Positions 46,377 through 55,285 of a stretch of 64,000 bases of DNA are shown here, piece after piece. The translations under genes were made by a program, and so were the position numbers. Location of the stretch: NCBI GenBank assembly GCA_030123525.1, contig CP126125.1, positions 1,798,001 to 1,862,000 of the forward strand, in the 5' to 3' direction. The notes under the pieces are model-generated. The model saw nothing but the letters and a program-made list of their open reading frames with translations, had not been told where the DNA came from and made no database searches. Source of the stretch: ELB16-189 sp018266435. GTDB lineage: Bacteria > Bacteroidota > Bacteroidia > Cytophagales > Cyclobacteriaceae. The first letter of the stretch is position 1, and each line of letters starts with the position of its first letter.

Positions 46377-47552
46377 TCAATGGATTACCCCTGAGCCGAT
46401 CAGTTCTTCATCATCATACCAGGCTGCAAACTGACCAGGCGTAATGCCTCGTTGAGGCTTATCAAAAATAATGTATAGCCCATTATCTTTTTGGTGGAGT
46501 GTACATTTTTCAAGTGGCTGACGATAGCGTATGCGAGCGGAGTATTTTTTAGATTCGCCTGCCGGCAAACTCAGATCAGGCCGTACCCAATGCACATCGG
46601 CTGAAGGGATAAACAATCCTTTCCGGTAAAGCCCGGGATGGTCTTCGCCTAAACCTGTATAAATAATGTTTCTCACGGTATCGGTACCAATCACAAACAA
46701 GGGCTTTTCAAAACCTCCGAGGTTCAGCCCTCTGCGTTGGCCAATTGTATAGAAGTGTGCGCCATTGTGCTCACCCACCACCTCACCGCAGTCAGGCCCA
46801 TAATGATAAGGCAATGTTTGCCGGACGAGATCACCCGCCTCAACTCCGTTTTTAAAAATGGGAGAATAGGCGGGCACTTCAATCACTTTTCCTTTTTTGG
46901 ATTCAAGACGTTGTTGCAAAAAATCAGGAAGGTGTACTTTGCCGATAAAGCACAATCCCTGCGAATCTTTTTTCTCAGCAGTAGCCAGCCCGGCTTTTTT
47001 TGCAAGAGCTCTCACTTGGGGTTTTAGCAATTCACCTACCGGGAACAATGCTTTTGAAAGTTGGTACTGAGTCAACTGACACAAAAAATAACTCTGGTCT
47101 TTGTTGGGGTCTTTGCCGGCCAGCAGGCGATAGATTTTTTTTCCATCAATTTCAGTTTCTGCTTTTCGGGCATAGTGGCCGGTAGCAACATAGTCAGCAC
47201 CGAGTTTGAGTGCTGCATTCAGAAAAATATCAAATTTGATTTCGCGGTTGCAAAGCACATCAGGATTGGGCGTGCGGCCGGCCTGGTATTCGGCAAACAT
47301 ATAATCCACAATCCGCTCTTTGTATTCTTTGCTCAGGTCAATGGTTTGAAAAGGTATGCCAAGGTGTTGTGCCACAATCATGGCATCGTTGCTGTCGTCC
47401 AGCCAGGGGCATTCGTTGCTGATAGTAACCGTATCATCGTGCCAGTTTTTCATAAACAGGCCGATCACCTCGTAGCCTTGCTCTTTTAGCAGGTAAGCTG
47501 CTACGCTGGAATCAACCCCGCCTGATAAACCAACTACTGCACGTTTTTTCAT
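46377..47552 (-). CDS. mnmA: tRNA-specific 2-thiouridylase MnmA
   Basis: Thiolates U34 of tRNA Lys, Glu and Gln; 391 residues. The PP-loop is GLSGGVDSSVAA (residues 8-19). The catalytic Cys101 lies in NPDVLCNREIKF and the second Cys201 in DSQGLCFIG, together the relay pair. The C-terminal beta domain is complete. Its start codon overlaps the stop of the TlpA-like gene by 4 nt. Confidence 0.97.
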   Translation of the reverse strand: MKKRAVVGLSGGVDSSVAAYLLKEQGYEVIGLFMKNWHDDTVTISNECPWLDDSNDAMIVAQHLGIPFQTIDLSKEYKERIVDYMFAEYQAGRTPNPDVLCNREIKFDIFLNAALKLGADYVATGHYARKAETEIDGKKIYRLLAGKDPNKDQSYFLCQLTQYQLSKALFPVGELLKPQVRALAKKAGLATAEKKDSQGLCFIGKVHLPDFLQQRLESKKGKVIEVPAYSPIFKNGVEAGDLVRQTLPYHYGPDCGEVVGEHNGAHFYTIGQRRGLNLGGFEKPLFVIGTDTVRNIIYTGLGEDHPGLYRKGLFIPSADVHWVRPDLSLPAGESKKYSARIRYRQPLEKCTLHQKDNGLYIIFDKPQRGITPGQFAAWYDDEELIGSGVIH

Positions 47553-48766
47553 TGAGTTCCTTTTTGGGCCAGTAATTCATTGATGATTTGATTAAACCGC
47601 TCTTTGTACTGCTCAAAATATATTCCGGTACCGGGGCCTTCAAATCCGGTGTGGATGTTTTTCACTTTTCCGTCTTTGCCGATGATGATGGTGGTGGGGA
47701 AGCCCATTATTTTGTTCAGCATTGGCAAAGTTTGTGAGGCCTTTTCGGTATTGTCTGTTCCGGCAATGACCAGGTCATACGTTACTTTCAGTTTTTCTTT
47801 CATTTTTTTCACGCGCTCGCTGGCGTAGGCAAAATCTTCTTTCCGTTCGTAAGCCAGGCCGATAATTTCTACTCCACGTTTGCGGTTGGTATTATACCAG
47901 GGCACCAGAAAATTGGTTTCATCTATACAGTTAGGGCACCACGTACCCAGTATTTGCAAGATCACTACTTTGTTCTTGTATTTGTCATCAGCAGGGCTGA
48001 TCAGCTTGTGATTGAGATCAGGAAAGTGAAAATCAATTTTATCGTACCCGGGTTTGAGATAGGTGAGTGACTCGGCATCTGGCATTTTGGCTTGTTCACT
48101 TCTTATTCCTTTAAATGTTTCGTGGGTGAGTTTGCCTGCGTAATAATCGCCCTTTAGCGAGTCACCTTTTTTTGAAGCGATGAAAACATAAGCGTGGTTG
48201 CCATCAAAGGAACTGAGCATGAGGGTGCCATCCACTACGTTTCCTTCAAGGTAGCGGTAGTCTCCGGTGGGTGTGAGGAAACTTCCGGTTAGGTGATTGC
48301 CGGTTTGTTGAAACAGCCCCACCGAAGGAATTTTTTTGCCTCGCGCATTGGTAAACTCAATCTGGTATTTTCCGCTGTAGTCGGTTTGCTTCTCGGTTGA
48401 GTTTTTTACGAAGCGATAGTTTTCTCCGTGAGTAGCCCGAAAAGGCTGATTGGCCTGGGGTGCATAATTTTTTACAAACGTACCTGTAAGTTGGTTGTCG
48501 TTAATCTTAGCCCGGAGCTCAGCATCGAAAATATGAAGCACCATTTTTACGGAGTCGCCAAAAACTGAAACTTCATCGAGCTCTATTTTTTCGGCCCCGT
48601 TTTTCAGATAGACTAACAATCGGGAGTCTTTTTTTACCACATCAAAAGTGAAGGGCAACTCGTGACCTTGGCAATCAATTACTCCGCGCCAGGTGCCCAC
48701 CTTTAAATCAACGGCCTGTGTTTGAAAGAAAACGGATACAATAAATAATAAGACTAAGATTCGCAT
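47549..48766 (-). CDS. TlpA-like thioredoxin-domain protein
   Basis: About 405 residues. A signal peptide (MRILVLLFIVSVFFQTQA) precedes a beta-rich N-terminal domain of about 230 residues and then a TlpA/ResA thioredoxin domain with active-site WCPNC (Cys277 and Cys280). Periplasmic thiol-disulfide exchange is likely. The frame is open 33 nt further upstream, which would run into the divergent CoA-transferase start region; the Met at 48766 fits the signal peptide. It overlaps mnmA by 4 nt, which pairs a sulfur-transfer gene with a thiol protein, perhaps by chance. Confidence 0.87.
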   Translation of the reverse strand: MRILVLLFIVSVFFQTQAVDLKVGTWRGVIDCQGHELPFTFDVVKKDSRLLVYLKNGAEKIELDEVSVFGDSVKMVLHIFDAELRAKINDNQLTGTFVKNYAPQANQPFRATHGENYRFVKNSTEKQTDYSGKYQIEFTNARGKKIPSVGLFQQTGNHLTGSFLTPTGDYRYLEGNVVDGTLMLSSFDGNHAYVFIASKKGDSLKGDYYAGKLTHETFKGIRSEQAKMPDAESLTYLKPGYDKIDFHFPDLNHKLISPADDKYKNKVVILQILGTWCPNCIDETNFLVPWYNTNRKRGVEIIGLAYERKEDFAYASERVKKMKEKLKVTYDLVIAGTDNTEKASQTLPMLNKIMGFPTTIIIGKDGKVKNIHTGFEGPGTGIYFEQYKERFNQIINELLAQKGTQ

Positions 48767-48793
48767 TACTTTAGAGTTTGAAATGTTACAACG

Positions 48794-49918
48794 ATGCAAA
48801 ATAAAGAAATGTTCACAGGACTTCGCGTATTGGAGTTGGCTTCAGTTTTAGCCGGCCCCAGCGTGGGGCAGTTTTTTGCCGAACTGGGTGCCGAGGTAAT
48901 CAAGGTCGAAAACCCCAAAACCGGGGGTGATGTAACCCGAAGTTGGAAAACACCTGGTGAGTTAACCGATGATCGATCAGCTTATTTCTGCTCCTGCAAC
49001 TGGGGAAAAAAATCCGCAGCTCTTGATTTGACTAAAAAAGAAGGTATTGAGGTTGTTAAAAAATTGTCAATGCATGTTGACCTGATTATTGCCAACTACA
49101 AACCGGGCGATGCAGAAAAACTAGGTGTAGACTATGAATCATTGAGAAAATTAAATCCTAAAATTATTTATGGGCAGATTACCGGCTACGGATCAGACGA
49201 TGACCGTGTGGGTTATGATGCGGTGATTCAGGCAGAGTCGGGCTTCATGGACATGAATGGAGAAAAAGAAGGGCCCCCTACCAAAATGCCGGTTGCGTTA
49301 GTTGATGTATTGGCTGCCCACCATTTGAAAGAAGGATTATTGTTGGCCATACTGAAGCGCGAGCGAACGGGAGAAGGTTCGCACGTGGAGGTGAGTTTGA
49401 TTCAGGCGGCCATTGCATCGCTGGCTAACCAGGCCACCAATTGGTTAGTGGGTAAAAAAATTCCGCATAGGCAAGGGTCGGCACACCCCAACATTGCACC
49501 CTATGGTGATTCGTTTCAGACAAAAGACGGCAAACGGATTTTGTTAGCGGTGGGCAGCGACAAACAGTTTGACGAACTGATGAAAATACTGGCCGCAGAT
49601 GCGGACACACGTTTTTTGTCCAATCAAAAAAGAGTGTCTTACCGAAAAGAATTGAATCAACTTCTTGTTTCTAAAATCAGTGTATGGCAAGCAAGCGAAC
49701 TGATGGAGCAACTGCGTCAAAAGAAAATCCCTGCCGGGTATATTCATAACCTGAAAGATGTTATTGACTTGCCGCAGGCAAGACAAATTTTATTGGAAGG
49801 AAATGAAATAACGGGAGTACGGAGTTTTGTTGCAAAGGTAGCCGGACGTTCTGCGGTCCGGCTCACGCCTCCGCCTCATTTAGGTGAGCACACCGATGAG
49901 GTGCTACGCATGGTATAA
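48794..49918 (+). CDS. CaiB/BaiF-type CoA-transferase
   Basis: A class III CoA-transferase of 374 residues. Motifs: LRVLELASVLAGPSVGQFFAELGAEVIKVENP at the N-terminus, SAYFCSCNWGKKSAALDL, and the catalytic Asp in PVALVDVLAAHH. Family members move CoA between formate, oxalate, carnitine or other acids; the acid is unknown. It is divergent from the TlpA gene and precedes the copper island by 120 bp without being part of it. Confidence 0.9.
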   Translation: MQNKEMFTGLRVLELASVLAGPSVGQFFAELGAEVIKVENPKTGGDVTRSWKTPGELTDDRSAYFCSCNWGKKSAALDLTKKEGIEVVKKLSMHVDLIIANYKPGDAEKLGVDYESLRKLNPKIIYGQITGYGSDDDRVGYDAVIQAESGFMDMNGEKEGPPTKMPVALVDVLAAHHLKEGLLLAILKRERTGEGSHVEVSLIQAAIASLANQATNWLVGKKIPHRQGSAHPNIAPYGDSFQTKDGKRILLAVGSDKQFDELMKILAADADTRFLSNQKRVSYRKELNQLLVSKISVWQASELMEQLRQKKIPAGYIHNLKDVIDLPQARQILLEGNEITGVRSFVAKVAGRSAVRLTPPPHLGEHTDEVLRMV

Positions 49919-49995
49919 CCGTGCTGTTTTTTGCCTGCATCCTGCTAAAGTTGAAATCTTACAAGTCAAATCCAAAATATTATAATGACCGTGTT

Positions 49996-50015
49996 TGTAG
50001 CGCCTGCTACATTTG
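49996..50015 (+). promoter_or_regulatory. putative operator/promoter of the copper island
   Basis: Perfect inverted repeat TGTAGC-GCCT-GCTACA (49996-50011) overlapping an exact -7 box TACATTTG (50008-50015). The first gene starts 24 nt downstream. No clear TTG at -33, which is what one expects of an activated or repressed promoter. Which protein binds is unknown. Confidence 0.5.
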
Positions 50016-50038
50016 TGCATTAATTAAACAATACCAAA

Positions 50039-50254
50039 ATGGAAACGACAAAATTCAAAACAAATATTAATTGCTCAGGCTGCATAGCCAGGGCAACGGA
50101 TGCACTCAATAACGCTGCCGGAAAGGACAACTGGACGGTGGACACCAACAACCCTAACAAAATTTTAACAATAAATAATGCGGGCACCAAAGCCGAAGTG
50201 GTAAGGGCTGTGCAAAATCTTGGTTTTAAAATAGAGGAAATCACGGCTTCATAG
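50039..50254 (+). CDS. HMA-domain copper chaperone-like protein
   Basis: A 71-residue single HMA domain (CopZ/Atx1 fold). The metal site is NINCSGCIA (Cys12, Cys15), without the usual Met two residues before the first Cys. The closing VRAVQNLGFKIEEI is typical. It would bind Cu(I) in the cytosol and hand it to a pump or regulator. It is the first gene after the operator-like site. Confidence 0.9.
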   Translation: METTKFKTNINCSGCIARATDALNNAAGKDNWTVDTNNPNKILTINNAGTKAEVVRAVQNLGFKIEEITAS

Positions 50255-50309
50255 TGTTTTGTTAAATACCGACAACCCGTTTTTGCAGATTTGCGTATAT
50301 TTGCCTTGC

Positions 50310-50717
50310 ATGAAAATTTTCAGAATTATTAGTTGCTATGCATTGTCACTGCTCGTACTGTTTTCAAGCAGTTACGTGGTGGTGGGTATTCATGTTTGCC
50401 GGGACCGGGTTCAGGAAGTTTCTCTTTTTTCAAAAACCAATGGATGTGCCATGGAGCAACAAACTCCTCCTTGTCACCGCGAGCTAGCAAAGGCCTGCTG
50501 CGAAAACAAAGTCATTATTCACGATGGCCAGAGTTACAATGCCCCCGCGGCCAAACTCTCACTTGCCGATGCTCCCTTTGTTCAGCTTGCTCAGCCATCT
50601 GTATTTGTTTCTGTTATCGTACCCTCCACGGGTTTTTTTACTCCTCAACATTTCAACTACGACCCTCCTTTGCCAGAGGCAGACCGAACTGTTTCGTACC
50701 GGGTCTTTATCATTTGA
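50310..50717 (+). CDS. HYC_CC_PP-family secreted Cys protein
   Basis: A 135-residue protein with a signal peptide (MKIFRIISCYALSLLVLFSSS). It has GIHVCRD in place of the family's His-Tyr-Cys, further Cys residues in NGCAMEQQTPPCHRE, KACCENK (the CC) and a closing YDPPLPEADR (the PP). This pattern matches the Bacteroidota proteins called HYC_CC_PP. His and Cys suggest metal binding in the periplasm, consistent with the neighbouring efflux genes, but no function is established. The frame is open back to 50259; the Met at 50310 starts the signal peptide. A TATATTTG box ends 6 nt before it. Confidence 0.7.
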   Translation: MKIFRIISCYALSLLVLFSSSYVVVGIHVCRDRVQEVSLFSKTNGCAMEQQTPPCHRELAKACCENKVIIHDGQSYNAPAAKLSLADAPFVQLAQPSVFVSVIVPSTGFFTPQHFNYDPPLPEADRTVSYRVFII

Positions 50718-50818
50718 TTGTTTCCTCTCTGAAAGAAAGAGTTTCTAACTCTTCGTATTGCTGCTTGTCTTAGCGGTAATTTTTTCTATACCAGTTATTT
50801 ATATTTTTTTATTTCAAG

Positions 50819-52105
50819 ATGATTGAAAAAATAATTTCCTTCTCCTTGCGAAACAGAATTCTTGTTTTGCTAGTGGCCGCAGGTCTTTTGGCGTGGGGCA
50901 TTTATGCTGTACGGGTGAATAAAATTGATGCCATACCCGACCTGTCAGAAAACCAGGTAATTGTATTCACCGAGTGGATGGGCCGAAGTCCGCAGATTAT
51001 AGAAGACCAGGTTACCTACCCGTTGGTAACCAACCTGCAAGGATTGCCTCAGGTAAAATATGTGCGGGGGTCATCCATGTTTGGGATGAGTTTTGTGTTT
51101 GTCATTTTCAACGATGACACAGATATTTATTGGGCGCGCGAGCGAGTGTTGGAGCGGCTGAATTATGCCACCCGCTTGTTGCCCGAAGGAATTACGCCAA
51201 CACTCGGCCCCGATGGCACGGGTGTAGGTCATATTTTGTGGTACACCTTTGATGCGCCAGGCATGGATCTGGGCGAGCAGCGCGCCATACAAGATTGGTA
51301 TGTAAAATTCGGTTTGCAGAATGTGCCCGGAGTGAGCGAAGTAGCTTCGTTCGGAGGGTTTCAAAAACAATACCAGGTTACAGTCAATCCCAACAAACTG
51401 AATTACTATGGTCTTTCCATTCCTGAAATAATCCAGGCGGTTCGGTCCAATAATAACGAAGTAGGCGGACGCAAATTTGAAATGAATAACGTGGGGTACA
51501 TCATCAAAACGACAGGCTACCTCAAGTCAATCGAAGAAATTGAAAACATTGCGCTGAAGACGGTTAACACCGTGCCGGTAAAAATCAGCGATGTGGCTAC
51601 CGTGCAGATGACGGGCGAATCGCGGTTAGGAATTTTTGATAAAAACGGAGAAGGAGAAACCGTTGGCGGAATTGTGGTAATGCGCTACGGTGAAAATGCC
51701 GATGAGGTAATCATTAACGTGAAGAAAAAAATGATGGAAGTAGCCAAAGGCTTTCCCAGGGGTATGAAGTTCAACATCCTGTATGACCGCAGCGAATTGA
51801 TTGAAGAATCCATTTCATCGGTAAAACAAACTCTCATAGAAGAAATGATTGTGGTTTCGCTGGTGGTCATTCTTTTTCTTTTTCACTGGCGCAGTGCAAT
51901 AAGCATCATCATTCAAATACCCATCACGATTGCCGCAAGTTTTATTCTGCTCAATGCGTTTGGGGTGACTTCCAACATTATGTCACTCACCGGAATTGCC
52001 CTGGCCATTGGGGTGATTGTAGATAATGGTATTATCATGGCCGAGAATGCCTATAAAAATTTATCGCATCGTTTTCATGAACTCAATCCAGAAACCAACG
52101 AATGA
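50819..52105 (+). CDS. cusA: CusA-type RND heavy-metal pump, N-terminal part
   Basis: 428 residues corresponding to TM1 (FSLRNRILVLLVAAGLLAWG), the first periplasmic porter region (DLSENQVIVFTEWMGRSPQIIEDQVTYPL) and TM2-TM4, ending after the TM4 motif VIVDNGIIMAENAYKN. A full CusA is about 1,040 residues; the rest is in the next frame. The split falls in the cytoplasmic TM4-TM5 loop. Stop and next start overlap as ATGA, so either two coupled subunits or a frameshifted gene is possible. Cu(I)/Ag(I) substrate is inferred from the second half. Confidence 0.9.
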   Translation: MIEKIISFSLRNRILVLLVAAGLLAWGIYAVRVNKIDAIPDLSENQVIVFTEWMGRSPQIIEDQVTYPLVTNLQGLPQVKYVRGSSMFGMSFVFVIFNDDTDIYWARERVLERLNYATRLLPEGITPTLGPDGTGVGHILWYTFDAPGMDLGEQRAIQDWYVKFGLQNVPGVSEVASFGGFQKQYQVTVNPNKLNYYGLSIPEIIQAVRSNNNEVGGRKFEMNNVGYIIKTTGYLKSIEEIENIALKTVNTVPVKISDVATVQMTGESRLGIFDKNGEGETVGGIVVMRYGENADEVIINVKKKMMEVAKGFPRGMKFNILYDRSELIEESISSVKQTLIEEMIVVSLVVILFLFHWRSAISIIIQIPITIAASFILLNAFGVTSNIMSLTGIALAIGVIVDNGIIMAENAYKNLSHRFHELNPETNE

Positions 52106-54033
52106 CCATGAAAAAACTATTCCATAGAAACTATCACAGGATTGATGAGCAGGAGCGTCTGGAGATTATTGAAAAATCTTCCAAGCAAGTATCGCGTGGC
52201 GTATTTTACTCCACGGTAATCATCATCACGTCATTTCTGCCTGTATTCATGCTCACCGGTCAGGAAGGAAAATTATTTCATCCGCTCGCGTACACTAAAA
52301 CATTTATTCTACTGGTAGATGCACTGTTGGTGATTACACTGGCCCCGGTGATCATTTCCTTTTTTATGAAAGGCAAATTCACTGACGAAACAAAAAATCC
52401 GGTTAACCGGGTTCTGGAAAAAATATATGAGCCGGTCATTCGCACATGTTTAAAATGGAGAAAGACTACCCTGGGCATAAACATTCTTGCGTTAGCAGTC
52501 AGTGTGCCCTTGATGATGAACCTCGGCTCTGAATTTATGCCACCGCTGGATGAACAGTCGATACTTTTTATGCCGGTTACACTTCCGGATGTATCTAATG
52601 AAGAAGTAAAACGCATTTTGCAGGTACAAGATAACATCATTAAGTCCGTTCCTGAAGTGGATAAAGTATTAGGTAAAGCCGGACGCGCCAGCACGGCCAC
52701 TGACAATGCGCCCATCAGCATGATCGAAACGATTATCATGCTCAAACCAAAAATGGAATGGCGAAAAGGCATTACCAAAAAAGACATTGTAAACGAACTG
52801 GATGCCAAGTTGCAGATACCGGGTGTGGTCAACGGCTGGACTCAGCCCATTATTAATCGCATCAATATGCTGGCCACCGGCATACGCACTGATGTGGGTG
52901 TAAAAGTGTATGGCCAAAATCTGGATAGTATTTACGCGCTATCTGAAAAAGTGAGAACCGCACTCGAAGGAATTCCGGGTGTAAAAGATTTATACGTTGA
53001 CCCCATCACGGGGGGCAAATACCTGACAATTGATGTGAAGCGGGAAGCCTTGGGGCGGTTTGGTCTGACAGTAAATGATGTAAACCTGATTGTTGAATCG
53101 GCCATCGGAGGTTCGCCTATCGGCCAAACCATTGAAGGAAGACAACGATTCAGCATCAATGTGCGTGTTGCACAAGATTACCGCAACAGCATTGAGCGGT
53201 TGAAACGGATACCTGTTCAAACTCCGTCTTTGGGCACCATTCCCCTGGCTACCGTTGCTGACATCCGGCTGGAAGAAGGCCCGCCTATGATTGTTTCAGA
53301 AAACGCGATGCTTCGCGGAGCTGTGTTGTTCAATGTACGCGATCGCGACTTGGGTGGCACTGTACAGGAAGCCATTGAAGCTGTAGGCAAACAAATGGGC
53401 GTGTTGCCCAGCGGTTACTACCTGGAGTGGAGTGGTCAGTATGAGAATCTGATCCGCGGTAAACAAACACTGATGGTCATTTTGCCGGTCGTAGTTTTTA
53501 TTATTTTCATTTCACTGTACCTCGCATTCAACTCCATTCGCGAAGCTTTTCTGAGTTTGATCACCGTGCCCTTTGCCTTGATTGGTGGTGCATACATGGT
53601 TTATTTCTATGGAGTAAATTTTTCAGTAGCCGTAGCGGTGGGGTTTATCGCGCTTTTTGGCATTGCGGTAGAAACCGGAGTGGTGATGGTCATTTACCTG
53701 AATGATGCCATGCAGCAACTGGTGAAGCTTCGCGGCAACTCGAGTGATACAATTACCCGCGAGGAGCTGAAAGAATTTGTAATTGCGGGGGCAGCCAAAC
53801 GACTTCGCCCAAAAATTATGACCGTGTCGGTGGCACTGTTTGGATTAATCCCCGTGTTGTGGGCAACCGGTGTAGGCAGCGATGTAATGAAGCCTATCGT
53901 GCTGCCCATGATCGGTGGTGTTCTCACCTCTTCTACACACATTCTTTTAGTTACCCCACTTATTTTTTTAATGACGAAAGAATACGAATTAAGAAAATTC
54001 AAAAAATTAGAAGTCTATGAAACCAAGCATTGA
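52102..54033 (+). CDS. cusA: CusA-type RND heavy-metal pump, C-terminal part
   Basis: 643 residues starting in the TM4-TM5 loop (ERLEIIEKSSKQVSRGVFYST), then TM5-TM6, the second periplasmic domain and TM7-TM12. The methionine relay of CusA is kept: Met157 in ILFMPVTLP, Met207 in APISMIETI and Met256 in RINMLATGI, spaced 50 and 49 residues as in E. coli (573, 623, 672). This supports Cu(I)/Ag(I) export. It continues the pump begun in the previous frame (shift of -1). It overlaps the TolC-type gene by 17 nt. Confidence 0.92.
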   Translation: MTMKKLFHRNYHRIDEQERLEIIEKSSKQVSRGVFYSTVIIITSFLPVFMLTGQEGKLFHPLAYTKTFILLVDALLVITLAPVIISFFMKGKFTDETKNPVNRVLEKIYEPVIRTCLKWRKTTLGINILALAVSVPLMMNLGSEFMPPLDEQSILFMPVTLPDVSNEEVKRILQVQDNIIKSVPEVDKVLGKAGRASTATDNAPISMIETIIMLKPKMEWRKGITKKDIVNELDAKLQIPGVVNGWTQPIINRINMLATGIRTDVGVKVYGQNLDSIYALSEKVRTALEGIPGVKDLYVDPITGGKYLTIDVKREALGRFGLTVNDVNLIVESAIGGSPIGQTIEGRQRFSINVRVAQDYRNSIERLKRIPVQTPSLGTIPLATVADIRLEEGPPMIVSENAMLRGAVLFNVRDRDLGGTVQEAIEAVGKQMGVLPSGYYLEWSGQYENLIRGKQTLMVILPVVVFIIFISLYLAFNSIREAFLSLITVPFALIGGAYMVYFYGVNFSVAVAVGFIALFGIAVETGVVMVIYLNDAMQQLVKLRGNSSDTITREELKEFVIAGAAKRLRPKIMTVSVALFGLIPVLWATGVGSDVMKPIVLPMIGGVLTSSTHILLVTPLIFLMTKEYELRKFKKLEVYETKH

Positions 54034-55285
54034 AATTAATGGCCGATGGCCTGTGGTTTGTGGTCTAAGAGTGGTCGTCTTCTTAATTACTGTCCCGGTG
54101 CTGAATGCTCAGGTGATAACACTTGACAGTGTGCTGAACTCGATGCGTCAACGTAACCCGGTGTTGCAGGAGTATCGGCACCGTGCCCAGGCGATGGACG
54201 AATATGCTCAAGGGGCCACTTCACTGATGGCTCCCGAAGTGGGTGGCGGCCTTTGGATGCTGCCGTATTCACGGCCGATGGAAAACCGCGACAAGGGGCA
54301 GATCATGCTATCGGTTCAGCAAAAATTTATAAGCCACGCTAAACTGAGGGCCAATAAAAATTACCTGTCAACCAAGGCGGCCATTGAAGAGGCCAGTGAA
54401 TCCTACACCTTCAACGAACTGCGGGCTCAGGCAAAAACTGCATACTATCAATGGCTGGTGCTTGAAAAGAAAAAGAAACTTCTGGCCGAGAATGAAGCAA
54501 TCATAAATCTGATGTTGAAGATTGCGCGGCTCCGGTATCCTTACAACCAAAGCAAACTGGGAAATATTTATAAGGCAGAAGGTAGACTGTACGAAATCCA
54601 GAACCTACAGGTAATGAATGGAAACGACATTGCACAAAAAAATATTTTGCTCAATCAGCTTATGAACGTACCGAAAGGAACACGGTTTCTCATTGACACA
54701 ACTACCCGGATGAACACCAGCAATTTTGAAATAGCCGATACCCTTACGTACACGCAAAACCGAAGCGACATTCGTAGAATTGATAAAACAATCTTGTCGA
54801 TGCGTGCCAATCAGGAATTGGAAAAATCTCAGGCTAAACCGGATTTCAACATCAGCTTCAATCACATGATCCCACGAGACAATGCCATGCCTTCGCAATT
54901 TATGTTGTTGGGTATGGTAAGCATACCCATCGCCCCGTGGTCATCAAAAATGTATAAGGCCAATGTGAAAGGAATGGAATCAGAAATATTGTCTATGAAA
55001 AAAGAACGCGAAGCCATCTTAAATGATCTACAGACAATGACTGCATCGATGGTTAATGAAATCCAATCACTGCAACAACAATTGATAAATTATCAACAAA
55101 AAATTATTCCGGCACTGAAGCGCAACTACCAAACCCTCATGCTTGCTTACGAAGAGAACAAAGAAGAACTGCCCCTGGTGATTGATGGATGGGAAGCCAT
55201 GAATATGGCACAGATTGAGTACCTCAACAAATTAGACAACTACTACGCAATGATTGTGAACTATGAAAAACAACTTGAAAAATAA
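54017..55285 (+). CDS. TolC-family outer-membrane efflux protein
   Basis: 422 residues with a signal sequence (about residues 12-32, ending VLNAQ) and the long alpha-helical repeats of outer-membrane factors (LDSVLNSMRQRNPVLQEYRHR and a second matching helix set). It forms the outer-membrane duct of the tripartite pump. The start overlaps the pump gene by 17 nt. The part encoding residues 9-20 lies in a 7-nt periodic repeat (54041-54075), so the N-terminus differs from what its family would show. Confidence 0.88.
   Translation: MKPSIEINGRWPVVCGLRVVVFLITVPVLNAQVITLDSVLNSMRQRNPVLQEYRHRAQAMDEYAQGATSLMAPEVGGGLWMLPYSRPMENRDKGQIMLSVQQKFISHAKLRANKNYLSTKAAIEEASESYTFNELRAQAKTAYYQWLVLEKKKKLLAENEAIINLMLKIARLRYPYNQSKLGNIYKAEGRLYEIQNLQVMNGNDIAQKNILLNQLMNVPKGTRFLIDTTTRMNTSNFEIADTLTYTQNRSDIRRIDKTILSMRANQELEKSQAKPDFNISFNHMIPRDNAMPSQFMLLGMVSIPIAPWSSKMYKANVKGMESEILSMKKEREAILNDLQTMTASMVNEIQSLQQQLINYQQKIIPALKRNYQTLMLAYEENKEELPLVIDGWEAMNMAQIEYLNKLDNYYAMIVNYEKQLEK
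54041..54075. repeat. 7-nt periodic repeat inside the TolC-type gene start
   Basis: Heptamers in register: GGCCGAT, GGCCTGT, GGTTTGT, GGTCTAA, then GAGTGGT. It is translated in all three frames in turn because 7 is not a multiple of 3. Confidence 0.6.

Noticed and set aside
50333..50773. 146-codon + strand frame over the HYC_CC_PP gene
   Set aside because: Out of frame with the gene that has a signal peptide and the HVC/CC/PP motifs; Ser/Cys/Arg-rich sequence without domain features.
52081..52110. Programmed ribosomal frameshift in cusA
   Set aside because: No X-XXY-YYZ slippery heptamer, internal Shine-Dalgarno-like site or stable downstream hairpin was recognised in the narrow window where the shift must occur.
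52278..52832. 184-codon minus-strand frame inside the CusA C-terminal part
   Set aside because: Antisense to conserved pump sequence including Met157; no recognisable domain.
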